DNA of 13,311 nucleotides from an uncultured Kiritimatiellota bacterium (GTDB lineage Bacteria > Verrucomicrobiota > Kiritimatiellia > RFP12 > UBA1067). Shown here one piece after another: positions 1 to 6,397 of this stretch. Where the stretch lies: NCBI GenBank assembly GCA_934654805.1, contig CAKUGW010000086.1:1-13311 (forward strand), written 5' to 3'. A model generated the notes under the pieces. The model did no database searches and was not told the DNA's origin. It worked only from the letters and a program-made list of their open reading frames with translations. Both the position numbers and the translations under genes were made by a program. The stretch's first letter is position 1; each line of letters begins with the position of its first letter.

Positions 1-109
1 CCATCCTTCAACAACAGCCAATCTTTACAGGGGGTAAACCATCAACGAAATCAACTTTACCTCTGGAAGCGGCAGGAGAAAGCGGTTCAGGGTGAACTGC
101 GGGGGCTGG
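1..109. other. Left-edge sequence of lower GC, possible tail of an upstream ORF
   Basis: This stretch is visibly richer in A and T than the genes that follow. Frame 1 is open from the window edge to a TGA at 130-132, about 43 codons, giving a Gln- and Asn-rich peptide that ends in ...VDVSLKL. I do not recognise it. Frame 3 is also open to position 95, so the openness may be chance. A GCGGTTCA / TGAACTGC pair at about 83-99 could form a hairpin with one G:U pair. No tRNA, tmRNA or SRP RNA signature is visible. Confidence 0.2.
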
Positions 110-138
110 TGGACGTATCTCTGAAATTATGATAAAAT
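110..138 (+). promoter_or_regulatory. Sigma70-like promoter of the tig-clpP-clpX operon
   Basis: A -35-like TGGACG (110-115, 4 of 6 consensus) and a -10-like TAAAAT (133-138, 5 of 6) are separated by exactly 17 nt. They lie 35 nt upstream of the tig start, which would put transcription start near 145 and give a short leader. The tig ribosome-binding site GAGGAGA (158-164) follows. No heat-shock (sigma32-type) box is obvious. Confidence 0.55.
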
Positions 139-173
139 ACACGTCATTTCAAAAATAGAGGAGACAGTACCCA

Positions 174-1358
174 ATGAAGACCAGCAGCAAGGCACAGGAC
201 AAGTGCCAGGTGAAGATTTCCGTGACGCTTGACGCCGACGAGATGAAGGCCGTTGTCAAGGACGTCGAGAAGGTGTTCGTCCGCGAGGCGCAGATTCCGG
301 GCTTCCGCAAGGGCAAGGTGCCGCTTGCGCTGGTCCGCAAGGAGTTCGCGTCCGGCCTGAAGCAGGAGATCGAGCGCGCGATGTTCCAGAAGCACTACCC
401 GGAGGCGGTCAAGGCCGAGGGGGTCGAGGAAGTCGCGCTCGCCGATGTGCAGGATCTCAAGTATGACGACAACGGCGGCTCGTTCGTCGCGGTCGTCGAG
501 GTGAAGCCGACGTTCAAGCTGCCGACCTACAAGGGCCTGAAGGTCGAGTTCAAGGACGCGAAGGTCGAGGATTCCGCCGTCAAGGACCAGATGGAGCGTC
601 TGCGCGCGGCCTACGCGACCTACGAGGAGGCGAAGGAAGGCGATGCGGTCGCCGAGGGCGACTTCGTGCAGATCGACTACGAGGGCACGGTCGACGGCAA
701 GAAGATCCTGGAGATCAACCCCGAGGCGAAGATCGTCGGCGAGGGCAAGGGCTTCTGGACGCAGGTCGAGGAAGGGCGCTTCCTGCCGGAGATCCTCGAC
801 GCGGTCAAGGGCATGAAGATCGGCGAGAAGAAGGAGGGCGTCAAGGCGAAGTTCGACAAGGACGCCGCGCCGGACGGCCTCAAGGGCGCGAAGGCGGTCT
901 ACACCGTCACGCTCAAGGGCTTCCGCCGCCGCGTGCTGCCGGACGACAAGGCGTTCGCCGAGAAGGCGAAGGCCGAGAGCGTCGAGAAGCTGGCCGCGAC
1001 GATCCGCGAGTCGATGGAGAAGCGCGCCGTCGAGCAGGAGGCCGCCCGCCGCGAGAACGAGGCGATCGACCTCCTCATGAAGAAGGTCGACTTCGAGGTG
1101 CCGGGGTCCCTGGTCCGCCGCGCGATGGACGGCTACCTGCAGGAGCTCGCGCAGCGCGCCCAGTATTCGGGCCTTGACGCGAGCTACTTCGAGAAGAACC
1201 GCGACCAGATCCTCAAGGACGCCGAGGCGACCGCGACGAAGCAGGTGCGCCTCTGGTACGTAATCGACGCCATCGCCAAGGCGGAGAACATCGAGGCGAA
1301 GGACGAGGAGAAGGGCAAGAAGGTCATCGAGTTCATCCTGGCGAACGCGAAGAAGTAA
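174..1358 (+). CDS. tig: Trigger factor (ribosome-associated chaperone / peptidyl-prolyl isomerase)
   Basis: The product is a 394-residue cytosolic chaperone that docks at the ribosome exit tunnel and shields nascent chains. The ribosome-binding signature GFRKGKVP is at residues 43-50. It is followed by an FKBP-like PPIase domain (about 155-250, with EGDFVQIDYEGTVDG) and an alpha-helical C-terminal chaperone domain (about 255-394). It is shorter than the E. coli protein (about 432 residues), mainly in the C-terminal part. The ATG is well placed: GAGGAGA lies 9 nt upstream. It is the first gene of a tig-clpP-clpX order that is conserved across many bacteria, which supports all three assignments. 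Lys and Glu are abundant and codons are strongly GC-ending, as expected for a highly expressed gene of a GC-rich genome. Confidence 0.97.
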   Translation: MKTSSKAQDKCQVKISVTLDADEMKAVVKDVEKVFVREAQIPGFRKGKVPLALVRKEFASGLKQEIERAMFQKHYPEAVKAEGVEEVALADVQDLKYDDNGGSFVAVVEVKPTFKLPTYKGLKVEFKDAKVEDSAVKDQMERLRAAYATYEEAKEGDAVAEGDFVQIDYEGTVDGKKILEINPEAKIVGEGKGFWTQVEEGRFLPEILDAVKGMKIGEKKEGVKAKFDKDAAPDGLKGAKAVYTVTLKGFRRRVLPDDKAFAEKAKAESVEKLAATIRESMEKRAVEQEAARRENEAIDLLMKKVDFEVPGSLVRRAMDGYLQELAQRAQYSGLDASYFEKNRDQILKDAEATATKQVRLWYVIDAIAKAENIEAKDEEKGKKVIEFILANAKK

Positions 1359-1368
1359 GGCGAGGGGT

Positions 1369-1408
1369 ATTCGATTATTCGCTCATTCGACAATTCGATT
1401 ATTCGGCA
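1369..1408 (+). repeat. Five tandem copies of an 8-nt unit ATTCGNNN between tig and clpP
   Basis: ATTCG begins at 1369, 1377, 1385, 1393 and 1401, an exact 8-nt period with a variable three-base remainder (ATT, CTC, ACA, ATT, GCA). Copies 1-2 and 4-5 form an identical 13-mer (1369-1381 and 1393-1405) spaced 24 nt apart. The array fills most of the 64-nt gap between tig and clpP and is much more AT-rich than its surroundings. The clpP ribosome-binding site begins immediately after it. Confidence 0.85.
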
Positions 1409-1422
1409 ACAGGGGTAAAAGC

Positions 1423-2010
1423 GTGGCATCTGACTACATGATTCCTTACGTCGTCGAGCAGACGGGGAAGGGCGAGCGGACGTATGACATCTACTCGCGG
1501 CTCCTCCTCGACCGCATCGTCTTCCTTTCGGGCGAGGTGCACGACGAGATGGCGAACGCCATCTGCGCGCAGCTCCTGTTCCTGCAGTCGCAGGACGCGA
1601 AGAAGGAGATTTCCGTCTACGTGAACTCGCCGGGCGGCAGCGTCACGGCGGGGCTCGCGATCTACGACACGATGCAGTTCGTGAAGTGCCCGATCGCGAC
1701 GTACTGCATCGGCCAGGCCGCGTCGATGGGCGCGGTGCTCCTCTCCGCCGGCACGAAGGGCCGCCGTTTCGCGCTCCCGAACGCCCGCATCATGGTGCAC
1801 CAGCCGTCCGGCGGCGCCGAGGGCAAGGCGACGGACATCGAGATCACGGCGAAGGAGATCCTGCGCCTGAAAGACGTCCTGAACGGCATTCTCGCCAGGC
1901 ATTCGGGCAAGAAGTTCGAGGACGTCGTCCGCGACACGGAGCGCGACTACTTCATGAGTGCCGACGAGGCGAAGGCCTGGGGCCTCATCGACGAGGTGCT
2001 GAAGGCTTGA
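1423..2010 (+). CDS. clpP: ATP-dependent Clp protease proteolytic subunit ClpP
   Basis: This is the 195-residue serine protease subunit that forms the tetradecameric barrel of ClpXP. The catalytic triad is complete: Ser101 in GQAASMGA, His126 in MVHQPSGG and Asp175 in RDTERDYF. NSPGGSV (68-74) is the oxyanion-region motif, and EQTGKGERTYDIYSRLL (12-28) matches the mature N-terminus of the family. I chose the GTG at 1423 because AGGGG (1411-1415) lies 7 nt upstream. The in-frame ATG at 1438 has no such site, although a start there would still give a nearly complete mature protein. Only a very short propeptide, if any, is present. The partner ATPase clpX starts 2 nt after the clpP stop, so both are surely co-transcribed. 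Confidence 0.98.
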   Translation: MASDYMIPYVVEQTGKGERTYDIYSRLLLDRIVFLSGEVHDEMANAICAQLLFLQSQDAKKEISVYVNSPGGSVTAGLAIYDTMQFVKCPIATYCIGQAASMGAVLLSAGTKGRRFALPNARIMVHQPSGGAEGKATDIEITAKEILRLKDVLNGILARHSGKKFEDVVRDTERDYFMSADEAKAWGLIDEVLKA

Positions 2011-2012
2011 AC

Positions 2013-3266
2013 GTGAAAAAGAAAGAAGAGGATCTCGTCTGCTCGTTCTGCGGGCGGTCGTCGAAGGAAGTCGCGATCATCCCCGGCAACGGCGGCAACA
2101 TCTGCGTCGACTGCGTGCGCCACGCGAACGACCTCATTTCGCGCCACGCGAAGGCGGCGGAAGGCGTGCCGCCCCTGCCGCCGACGCCGACGCCGAAGGA
2201 GATCAAGGCGTTTCTCGACCAGTACGTGATCGGCCACGACGAGGTGAAGAAGGTCCTCGCCGTCGCCGTCCACAACCACTACCGCCGCCTGGAGGCTTCC
2301 GAAGAAAAAGGGAAGAAGGGAGAAGGAAAGCGTGCGGAAGGCTCCTCTCTGGACGACGTGGAGATCGAGAAGTCGAACATCCTGCTGATCGGGCCGACGG
2401 GCTGCGGCAAGACGCTGCTCGCGAAGACGCTCGCGAAGATGCTGGGCGTGCCGTTCGCGATCGGCGACGCGACCGTCCTCACGCAGGCGGGCTATGTCGG
2501 CGAAGACGTCGAGAACCTCGTCCGCTACCTGCTGCAGAACGCGGACGGCAACGTCGAGCTCGCGAAGCGCGGCATCATCTACGTGGACGAGATCGACAAG
2601 ATCGCCTCGAAGACGGACAACGTGTCCATCACGCGCGACGTCGGCGGCGAGGGCGTGCAGCAGACGCTGCTGAAGCTCGTCGAGGGCACGATCTGCCGCA
2701 TTCCGCCGAAGGGCGGGCGCAAGCATCCCGACCAGGAGTACATCGAGGTCGACACGTCGAACATCCTCTTCATCTGCGGCGGCGCGTTCGTCGGCCTCGA
2801 CAAGATCGTCGCCGCGCGCAAGGACGCGCACGCGATCGGCTTCGGCGCGCCGGACAAGGCGGCGGCCGACTCGGCGAAGGCGAACGAGATCAACCCGCAG
2901 GACGTGCGCCCCGAAGACCTCGTGAAGTTCGGCCTCATCCCCGAGTTCACGGGGCGTCTCCCCGTCATCACGACGATGAAGGACCTTTCCGAAGACGACC
3001 TCGTGCGGATCCTGACGGAGCCGAAGAACTCGCTCGTCAGGCAGTACCAGAAGCTGCTGGCGATGGACGGCGTGGAGCTCTCGTTCGAGCCGGCGGCGCT
3101 GAAGGCGCTCGCGAAGACGGCGCTGGCCCGCAAGACGGGCGCGCGCGGCCTCCGCGCCGAGATGGAGAAGCTCATGACGGACGTCATGTACGAGGCGCCG
3201 GGCAACAGGCAGATGGCGAAGGTCGTCGTCACGCCGAAGATGATCGAGGAACGGCTGGGAAAGTAG
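2013..3266 (+). CDS. clpX: ATP-dependent Clp protease ATP-binding subunit ClpX
   Basis: This 417-residue AAA+ unfoldase feeds substrates to ClpP. The N-terminal zinc-binding domain has Cys10, Cys13, Cys31 and Cys34. The AAA+ module shows Walker A GPTGCGKT (127-134), pore loop GYVGED (160-165), Walker B IIYVDEID (188-195), the RKH loop (236-238), the ClpP-docking IGF tripeptide (275-277) and the sensor-2 region RKTGARGLR (373-381). I chose GTG 2013 because GAAGG (2001-2005, inside the end of clpP) sits 7 nt upstream; the coding frame is open far upstream but overlaps clpP there. Residues 97-112 are a Lys/Glu/Gly-rich insert between the Zn-domain linker helix and the Walker A strand. The E. coli protein has a shorter loop there. 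All functional motifs are intact, so it should be active. Confidence 0.98.
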   Translation: MKKKEEDLVCSFCGRSSKEVAIIPGNGGNICVDCVRHANDLISRHAKAAEGVPPLPPTPTPKEIKAFLDQYVIGHDEVKKVLAVAVHNHYRRLEASEEKGKKGEGKRAEGSSLDDVEIEKSNILLIGPTGCGKTLLAKTLAKMLGVPFAIGDATVLTQAGYVGEDVENLVRYLLQNADGNVELAKRGIIYVDEIDKIASKTDNVSITRDVGGEGVQQTLLKLVEGTICRIPPKGGRKHPDQEYIEVDTSNILFICGGAFVGLDKIVAARKDAHAIGFGAPDKAAADSAKANEINPQDVRPEDLVKFGLIPEFTGRLPVITTMKDLSEDDLVRILTEPKNSLVRQYQKLLAMDGVELSFEPAALKALAKTALARKTGARGLRAEMEKLMTDVMYEAPGNRQMAKVVVTPKMIEERLGK

Positions 3267-3313
3267 CCGACTTGGACAAAGGACAGGCGACGGCGGACAG
3301 CGGTCGCGCAGTT

Positions 3314-3646
3314 ATGAACCTGACATTGCTGAAAGCGAAATTGCACCGGATCCGGGTCACGGAGGCGTGCCTCGACTACGAGGGCTCGCTGACGCTCGAC
3401 CCGGACGACATGGAGGCGGTCGGCATCCTCCCCTACGAGAAGATCCTCTGCGCCGACGTCGAGAACGGCAACCGCTTCGAGACGTACGCCATCGCCGGGA
3501 CGCGCGGCAGCCACGTCTGCTGCCTCAACGGCGCGGCCGCGCATCAGGGCAAGGTCGGCGACCGCCTCATCGTCATGTGCTTCGCGCAGATGGCGGCGGA
3601 CGAGGCGCGGGCCTGGGTCCCGAAGGTGAAGCACTTCGGGAAATGA
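3314..3646 (+). CDS. panD: Aspartate 1-decarboxylase proenzyme PanD
   Basis: PanD decarboxylates L-aspartate to beta-alanine for pantothenate and CoA synthesis. It is a cytosolic pyruvoyl enzyme made by self-cleavage of a proenzyme. The Gly24-Ser25 cleavage site in DYEGS is present. So are Lys9, Arg54 and Tyr58 (TYAI) and the NGAAAH segment (72-77), all in register with E. coli numbering. With the ATG at 3314 the protein is 110 residues, a little shorter at the C-terminus than the E. coli enzyme (about 126). The frame is open back to a TTG at 3272, but the ATG gives the exact family N-terminus. No strong ribosome-binding site precedes it. The gene lies 47 nt after clpX, and its TGA overlaps the uup ATG, so it is embedded in the clp operon rather than with panB/panC. 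Confidence 0.95.
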   Translation: MNLTLLKAKLHRIRVTEACLDYEGSLTLDPDDMEAVGILPYEKILCADVENGNRFETYAIAGTRGSHVCCLNGAAAHQGKVGDRLIVMCFAQMAADEARAWVPKVKHFGK

Positions 3647-5310
3647 GCGACTTTCTCCTTTCCCTCAAAGACGTCTCGCTCGCGTTCGGCGGGCCGCAGG
3701 TTCTCGACAAGGTCTCGCTGTCGATTTCCAAGGGGCTGCGCGCCGCGCTGACGGGCCGCAACGGCGAGGGCAAGTCGACGCTCTTCAAGGTCATCGCCGG
3801 GACGCTCGAGCCCGACGCGGGCGAGATCGTGCGCGCGCCGAACCTGAAGGTCGCCTACGTCTCGCAGGGCGTGGACGGCGCCGACGAGGGCGAGGGGGCG
3901 CGCTCCGGCGGCGAGATCCGCCGCGCGCGGCTGGAGGCGGCGATCCTGTCGCAGCCCGACATCCTGCTCCTCGACGAGCCGACGAACCATCTCGACGTCG
4001 AGGCCATCGACTGGCTGGAGGGCATGATCCGCCGGCAGCGCGAGATGGCGGTGCTGGTCGTGACGCACGACCGCCGCTTCCTGAAGCGCGTGGCGACGAA
4101 GATCTTTGACCTGGATCGCGGTGAGCTCTCCGGCTGGGCGTGCGACTACCCGACGTTCGTGCGGCGCAAGGCCGAACTGCTGGCGGACGAGGCCGTCTAC
4201 TGGGCGCGCAAGTCGAAGAAGCTCGCGCAGGAGGAGGCGTGGATCCGGCGCGGCGTGAAGGCGCGCACGACGCGGAACGAGGGGCGCGTCGCCGCGCTGA
4301 TGAAGCTGCGCGAGGAGTTCGCCGCGCGCCGGGCGCAGGTTGGCACGTCGACGATGAAGCTCGACACGGCGGCGCCGGGCGGCGTGCGCGTGCTGAAGGT
4401 CGAGAACCTCGGCTTCTCGTATGGCGAGCGGAAGATCGTGTCGGGCTTCACGGCGGACGTCCTGCGCGGCGAGCGGATCGGCATCCTCGGCCGCAACGGC
4501 GCGGGCAAGACGACGCTCCTGAAGCTGCTGACGGGCCGGCTCGCGCCGACCGAGGGCTCGGTCACGCGCGGCACGAACGTCGAGCTTGCGTTCCTCGACC
4601 AGCTGCGCGGCGAGCTGAACCCCGAGCTGACGGTCGGCGAGAACGTCGCGAGCGACCGCGACGAGGTCATCGTCGGCGGCGTCAAGAAGCACGTCTACTC
4701 GTATCTCGCGGACTTCCTGTTCTCGCCCGCGCGCGTGCGCACGCCGGTGAAGGCGCTCTCGGGCGGCGAACGCGCGCGCCTCATGCTCGCGAAGCTCTTC
4801 CTGAAGCCGGCGAACCTGCTCGTCATGGATGAGCCGACGAACGACCTCGACATCGAGACGCTGGAGCTTCTCGAGGAGCAGCTGCTGAACTACACGGGCA
4901 CGCTGCTGCTCGTGAGCCACGACCGCGAGTTCCTCGACAACGTCGTCACCTCGACGTTCGTGCTGGAGGGCGACGGCGCGGTGCGGTGCTTCCCCGGCGG
5001 CTACGAGGACTACGTGCGGCAGCGCGGCGCGCAAGGCGAAGGAAAGAGGAAGAAGGAAGATGGAAGAAGGGCGGAGGCGAACACGCCGCCCCAACCATCC
5101 CAACCTTCCAAGCCCGCCAAGCTTTCCTACGGAGAGAAGCGCGAGCTCGAGGCCCTGCCGGCGCAGATCGAGGCACTGGAGAAGGCGATTGCCGACATCC
5201 ACGCGGCCGATCCCGTGAAGGAGTACGCGCGCTACGCCGACCTGCCCGCGCGGGAGGCCGAGCTTGAACGCCTCGTCGACCGCTGGGCCGCCCTCGCCGA
5301 ACGGGAGTGA
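3643..5310 (+). CDS. uup: ABC-F family ATPase, Uup type, with a reduced first ATPase domain
   Basis: This is a soluble twin-ATPase protein of the ABC-F class, which acts on ribosomes and lacks membrane segments. Domain 1 has Walker A GRNGEGKST (38-46), signature RSGGE (88-91), Walker B with DEPTNHLD (111-118) and switch His in THDRRF. Domain 2 has GRNGAGKTT (283-291), LSGGE (372-376) and DEPTNDLD (396-403). The inter-domain linker has the Uup-like LAQEEAWIRRG segment (194-204). Residues 496-555 form the coiled-coil C-terminal domain typical of Uup. The length is 555, against about 635 in E. coli. The deficit is almost entirely between the Q-loop (Gln75) and the signature at 88, where roughly 70 residues of the helical/arm subdomain are missing. 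A low-complexity linker (464-490) precedes the coiled coil. Its ATG overlaps the panD stop as ATGA, implying translational coupling. Confidence 0.93.
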   Translation: MSDFLLSLKDVSLAFGGPQVLDKVSLSISKGLRAALTGRNGEGKSTLFKVIAGTLEPDAGEIVRAPNLKVAYVSQGVDGADEGEGARSGGEIRRARLEAAILSQPDILLLDEPTNHLDVEAIDWLEGMIRRQREMAVLVVTHDRRFLKRVATKIFDLDRGELSGWACDYPTFVRRKAELLADEAVYWARKSKKLAQEEAWIRRGVKARTTRNEGRVAALMKLREEFAARRAQVGTSTMKLDTAAPGGVRVLKVENLGFSYGERKIVSGFTADVLRGERIGILGRNGAGKTTLLKLLTGRLAPTEGSVTRGTNVELAFLDQLRGELNPELTVGENVASDRDEVIVGGVKKHVYSYLADFLFSPARVRTPVKALSGGERARLMLAKLFLKPANLLVMDEPTNDLDIETLELLEEQLLNYTGTLLLVSHDREFLDNVVTSTFVLEGDGAVRCFPGGYEDYVRQRGAQGEGKRKKEDGRRAEANTPPQPSQPSKPAKLSYGEKRELEALPAQIEALEKAIADIHAADPVKEYARYADLPAREAELERLVDRWAALAERE

Positions 5311-5425
5311 GTTTCGGGCAGAGCAGCGCGTGAGACGGGGATCGCCCGCTCGGCTCTCAAGAGGGATGTCACAAGACGCCGCGAGACCGCGCAGGACGCG
5401 GCCGGGGGCGGCGGGGTCTTTCGCC

Positions 5426-5504
5426 CGGTTCCGGAATCGCGCGGGAAACGCCCGTTTTGCGCGGTTTCGACCTCGCGCGGAGAAAGTCCCCGGCGGTTTC
5501 CGAG
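5426..5504 (+). repeat. Imperfect GC-rich extragenic repeat, two copies plus a partial third
   Basis: The 19-mers at 5426-5444 and 5462-5480 share the pattern CGGTT-CG---TCGCGCGG with four mismatches, 36 nt apart. Each is followed by GGGAAA or GGAGAAA. A shorter related CGGTTTCC begins at 5494. Within copy 1, GGTTCCGGAATC is palindromic if one G:T pair is allowed. This may be a REP-like extragenic element. Confidence 0.5.
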
Positions 5505-5550
5505 AGGCATGAAAATATTTTTCAGCCCGCATTTGCAGGGGGTTGGAGAG

Positions 5551-5587
5551 AAATCGGGATAAGCTGCCCCGAAAAAATCGGGATAAG
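5551..5587 (+). repeat. Direct repeat pair AAATCGGGATAAG upstream of the 5607 promoter
   Basis: An identical 13-mer occurs at 5551-5563 and 5575-5587, exactly 24 nt apart. The nearer copy ends 19 nt upstream of the -35 box at 5607. A variant, ATGCGGATAAG (9 of 11 identical to the repeat core), occurs at 8289-8299 in front of the other strong promoter. The placement fits an activator or repressor site, but no regulator is known here. Confidence 0.6.
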
Positions 5588-5606
5588 GGTGGTGTGGGGG
5601 TGCCCC

Positions 5607-5635
5607 TTGACGCGGCGGCGGCGAAAGTGTACAAT
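5607..5635 (+). promoter_or_regulatory. Strong sigma70-like promoter for the surface protein-parB operon
   Basis: TTGACG (5607-5612, 5 of 6) and TACAAT (5630-5635, 5 of 6) have an optimal 17-nt spacer. The -10 box lies inside a 13-nt dyad, GTGTA-CAA-TACAC (5627-5639), which could be an operator. Predicted transcription start is near 5642, giving a leader of about 37 nt. The AGGAG ribosome-binding site (5663-5667) precedes the ATG at 5679. Confidence 0.75.
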
Positions 5636-5678
5636 ACACGCAAGTTTTCTCTCAACAGACATAGGAGTCGACAAAACA

Positions 5679-6383
5679 ATGAAGAAGTCCATCAAGTTCA
5701 GTGTCTTGGCCCTTGCGTTGGCCGCGACGGTTCCCGCGTTCGCAGAGGAGGAAGAGGAGGGCGCCATCGGCTGGACGCCGGTCGCGATCGGTCTTGCCTC
5801 GCCGGTGCAGCTGCCGTGGGGGCTTGCGCGCTGGGACGTGTTCGGCCTCGACCTCAACCTCTTCTACTCCGACGCGCCGAAGATGTACGGCCTCGGCATC
5901 GGTGGCCTTGCGATGACGACGCGCGAAGACCTGATCGGCTGGCAGCTCTCGGCCCTCTGCAACTGGAACGCGAAGGACATCTACGGCATCCGCACGACGC
6001 TCGGCGCGAACATCTCCTTCCAGGAGACGTATGGCTGGGACATGGGCGGCTTCGCCTACCGCGAGGGCGAGATGTGGGGCGTTGACGTCGAGTTCATCGG
6101 CGCCTACCAGCAGTCGAACTTCTGGGGCGTCCAGGTCGTCGGCCTCGTCAGCTTCACGACGGCCCAGACCTACGGCGCGAACATCGCCATCGGCGGCAAC
6201 ATCGCGAAGCTCGCCTACGGACTTGAAGTCGGCTGCTTCAACTTCGCGGACGAGCTGCACGGCTGCCAGATCGGCCTCGTCAACTTTGCGCGCGAGTGCC
6301 CGTGGGGCTTCCAGATCGGCCTCGTGAACATCATCCTTGACAACAAGATCAAGGTGCTGCCGATCGTCAACGCCTACTTCTGA
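5679..6383 (+). CDS. Exported surface/outer-membrane protein with short Gly-rich repeats (LA_2272-like)
   Basis: The 234-residue product begins with a clear signal peptide (MKKSIKF, a hydrophobic Ala/Leu core, then VPAFA before an acidic EEEEEG stretch), so it is exported. The mature part consists of repeats of roughly 20-25 residues built around a G-x-[QLDV]-[IVL]-[GS] core. The cores include YGLGIGGLA, WGVQVVGLVS, HGCQIGLVNFA and WGFQIGLVN. These resemble the LA_2272-type surface repeats, with alternating hydrophobic strands and aromatic residues suggesting a beta-rich outer-surface fold. That family name is from recall. The in-frame ORF extends upstream of the ATG, but the promoter at 5607-5635 and AGGAG (5663-5667) fix the start. 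parB follows after only 14 nt and has no promoter of its own. Confidence 0.85.
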   Translation: MKKSIKFSVLALALAATVPAFAEEEEEGAIGWTPVAIGLASPVQLPWGLARWDVFGLDLNLFYSDAPKMYGLGIGGLAMTTREDLIGWQLSALCNWNAKDIYGIRTTLGANISFQETYGWDMGGFAYREGEMWGVDVEFIGAYQQSNFWGVQVVGLVSFTTAQTYGANIAIGGNIAKLAYGLEVGCFNFADELHGCQIGLVNFARECPWGFQIGLVNIILDNKIKVLPIVNAYF

Positions 6384-6397
6384 TAGACGGGGCGACC

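Larger units (their letters stand above)
5311..5606 (+). other. Non-coding stretch between uup and the surface-protein gene
   Basis: No convincing gene lies here. An 82-codon open frame (5264-5512) exists but has no ribosome-binding site and encodes only a repetitive Arg-rich FARFRxRA pattern. Instead there are imperfect GC-rich repeats (5426-5444 and 5462-5480, 15 of 19 identical, with a partial third copy near 5494). A T-rich near-palindrome follows at 5511-5523, and a direct repeat pair at 5551-5563 and 5575-5587. I see no clean intrinsic terminator (stem plus T-run) after uup. Confidence 0.6.

Noticed and set aside
1..130. Possible tRNA, tmRNA or SRP RNA at the left edge
   Set aside because: No T-arm, acceptor stem or conserved SRP loop could be assembled; only one short hairpin is present.
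1369..1408. CRISPR array
   Set aside because: The repeat unit is only 8 nt with 3-nt variable parts, far too short for repeats and spacers, and no cas genes are nearby.
3272..3313. Upstream TTG start for panD
   Set aside because: PanD proteins begin within a few residues of the KLHR motif; ATG 3314 puts Lys9, Gly24-Ser25, Arg54 and Tyr58 in exact family register.
2579..3634. Antisense open frame opposite clpX and panD
   Set aside because: The + strand frames contain complete ClpX and PanD active-site motifs; the antisense product is low-complexity.
5264..5512. 82-codon + strand frame after uup
   Set aside because: Starts inside uup, has no ribosome-binding site, and its Arg-rich FARFRxRA pattern reflects the underlying DNA repeats.
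3544..5679. Very long antisense open frame (711 codons) opposite uup
   Set aside because: It is the complementary shadow of uup in GC-rich DNA: rich in Arg, Ala, Val, Leu and Asp, with no domain motifs, while the + strand carries unmistakable ABC-F motifs.
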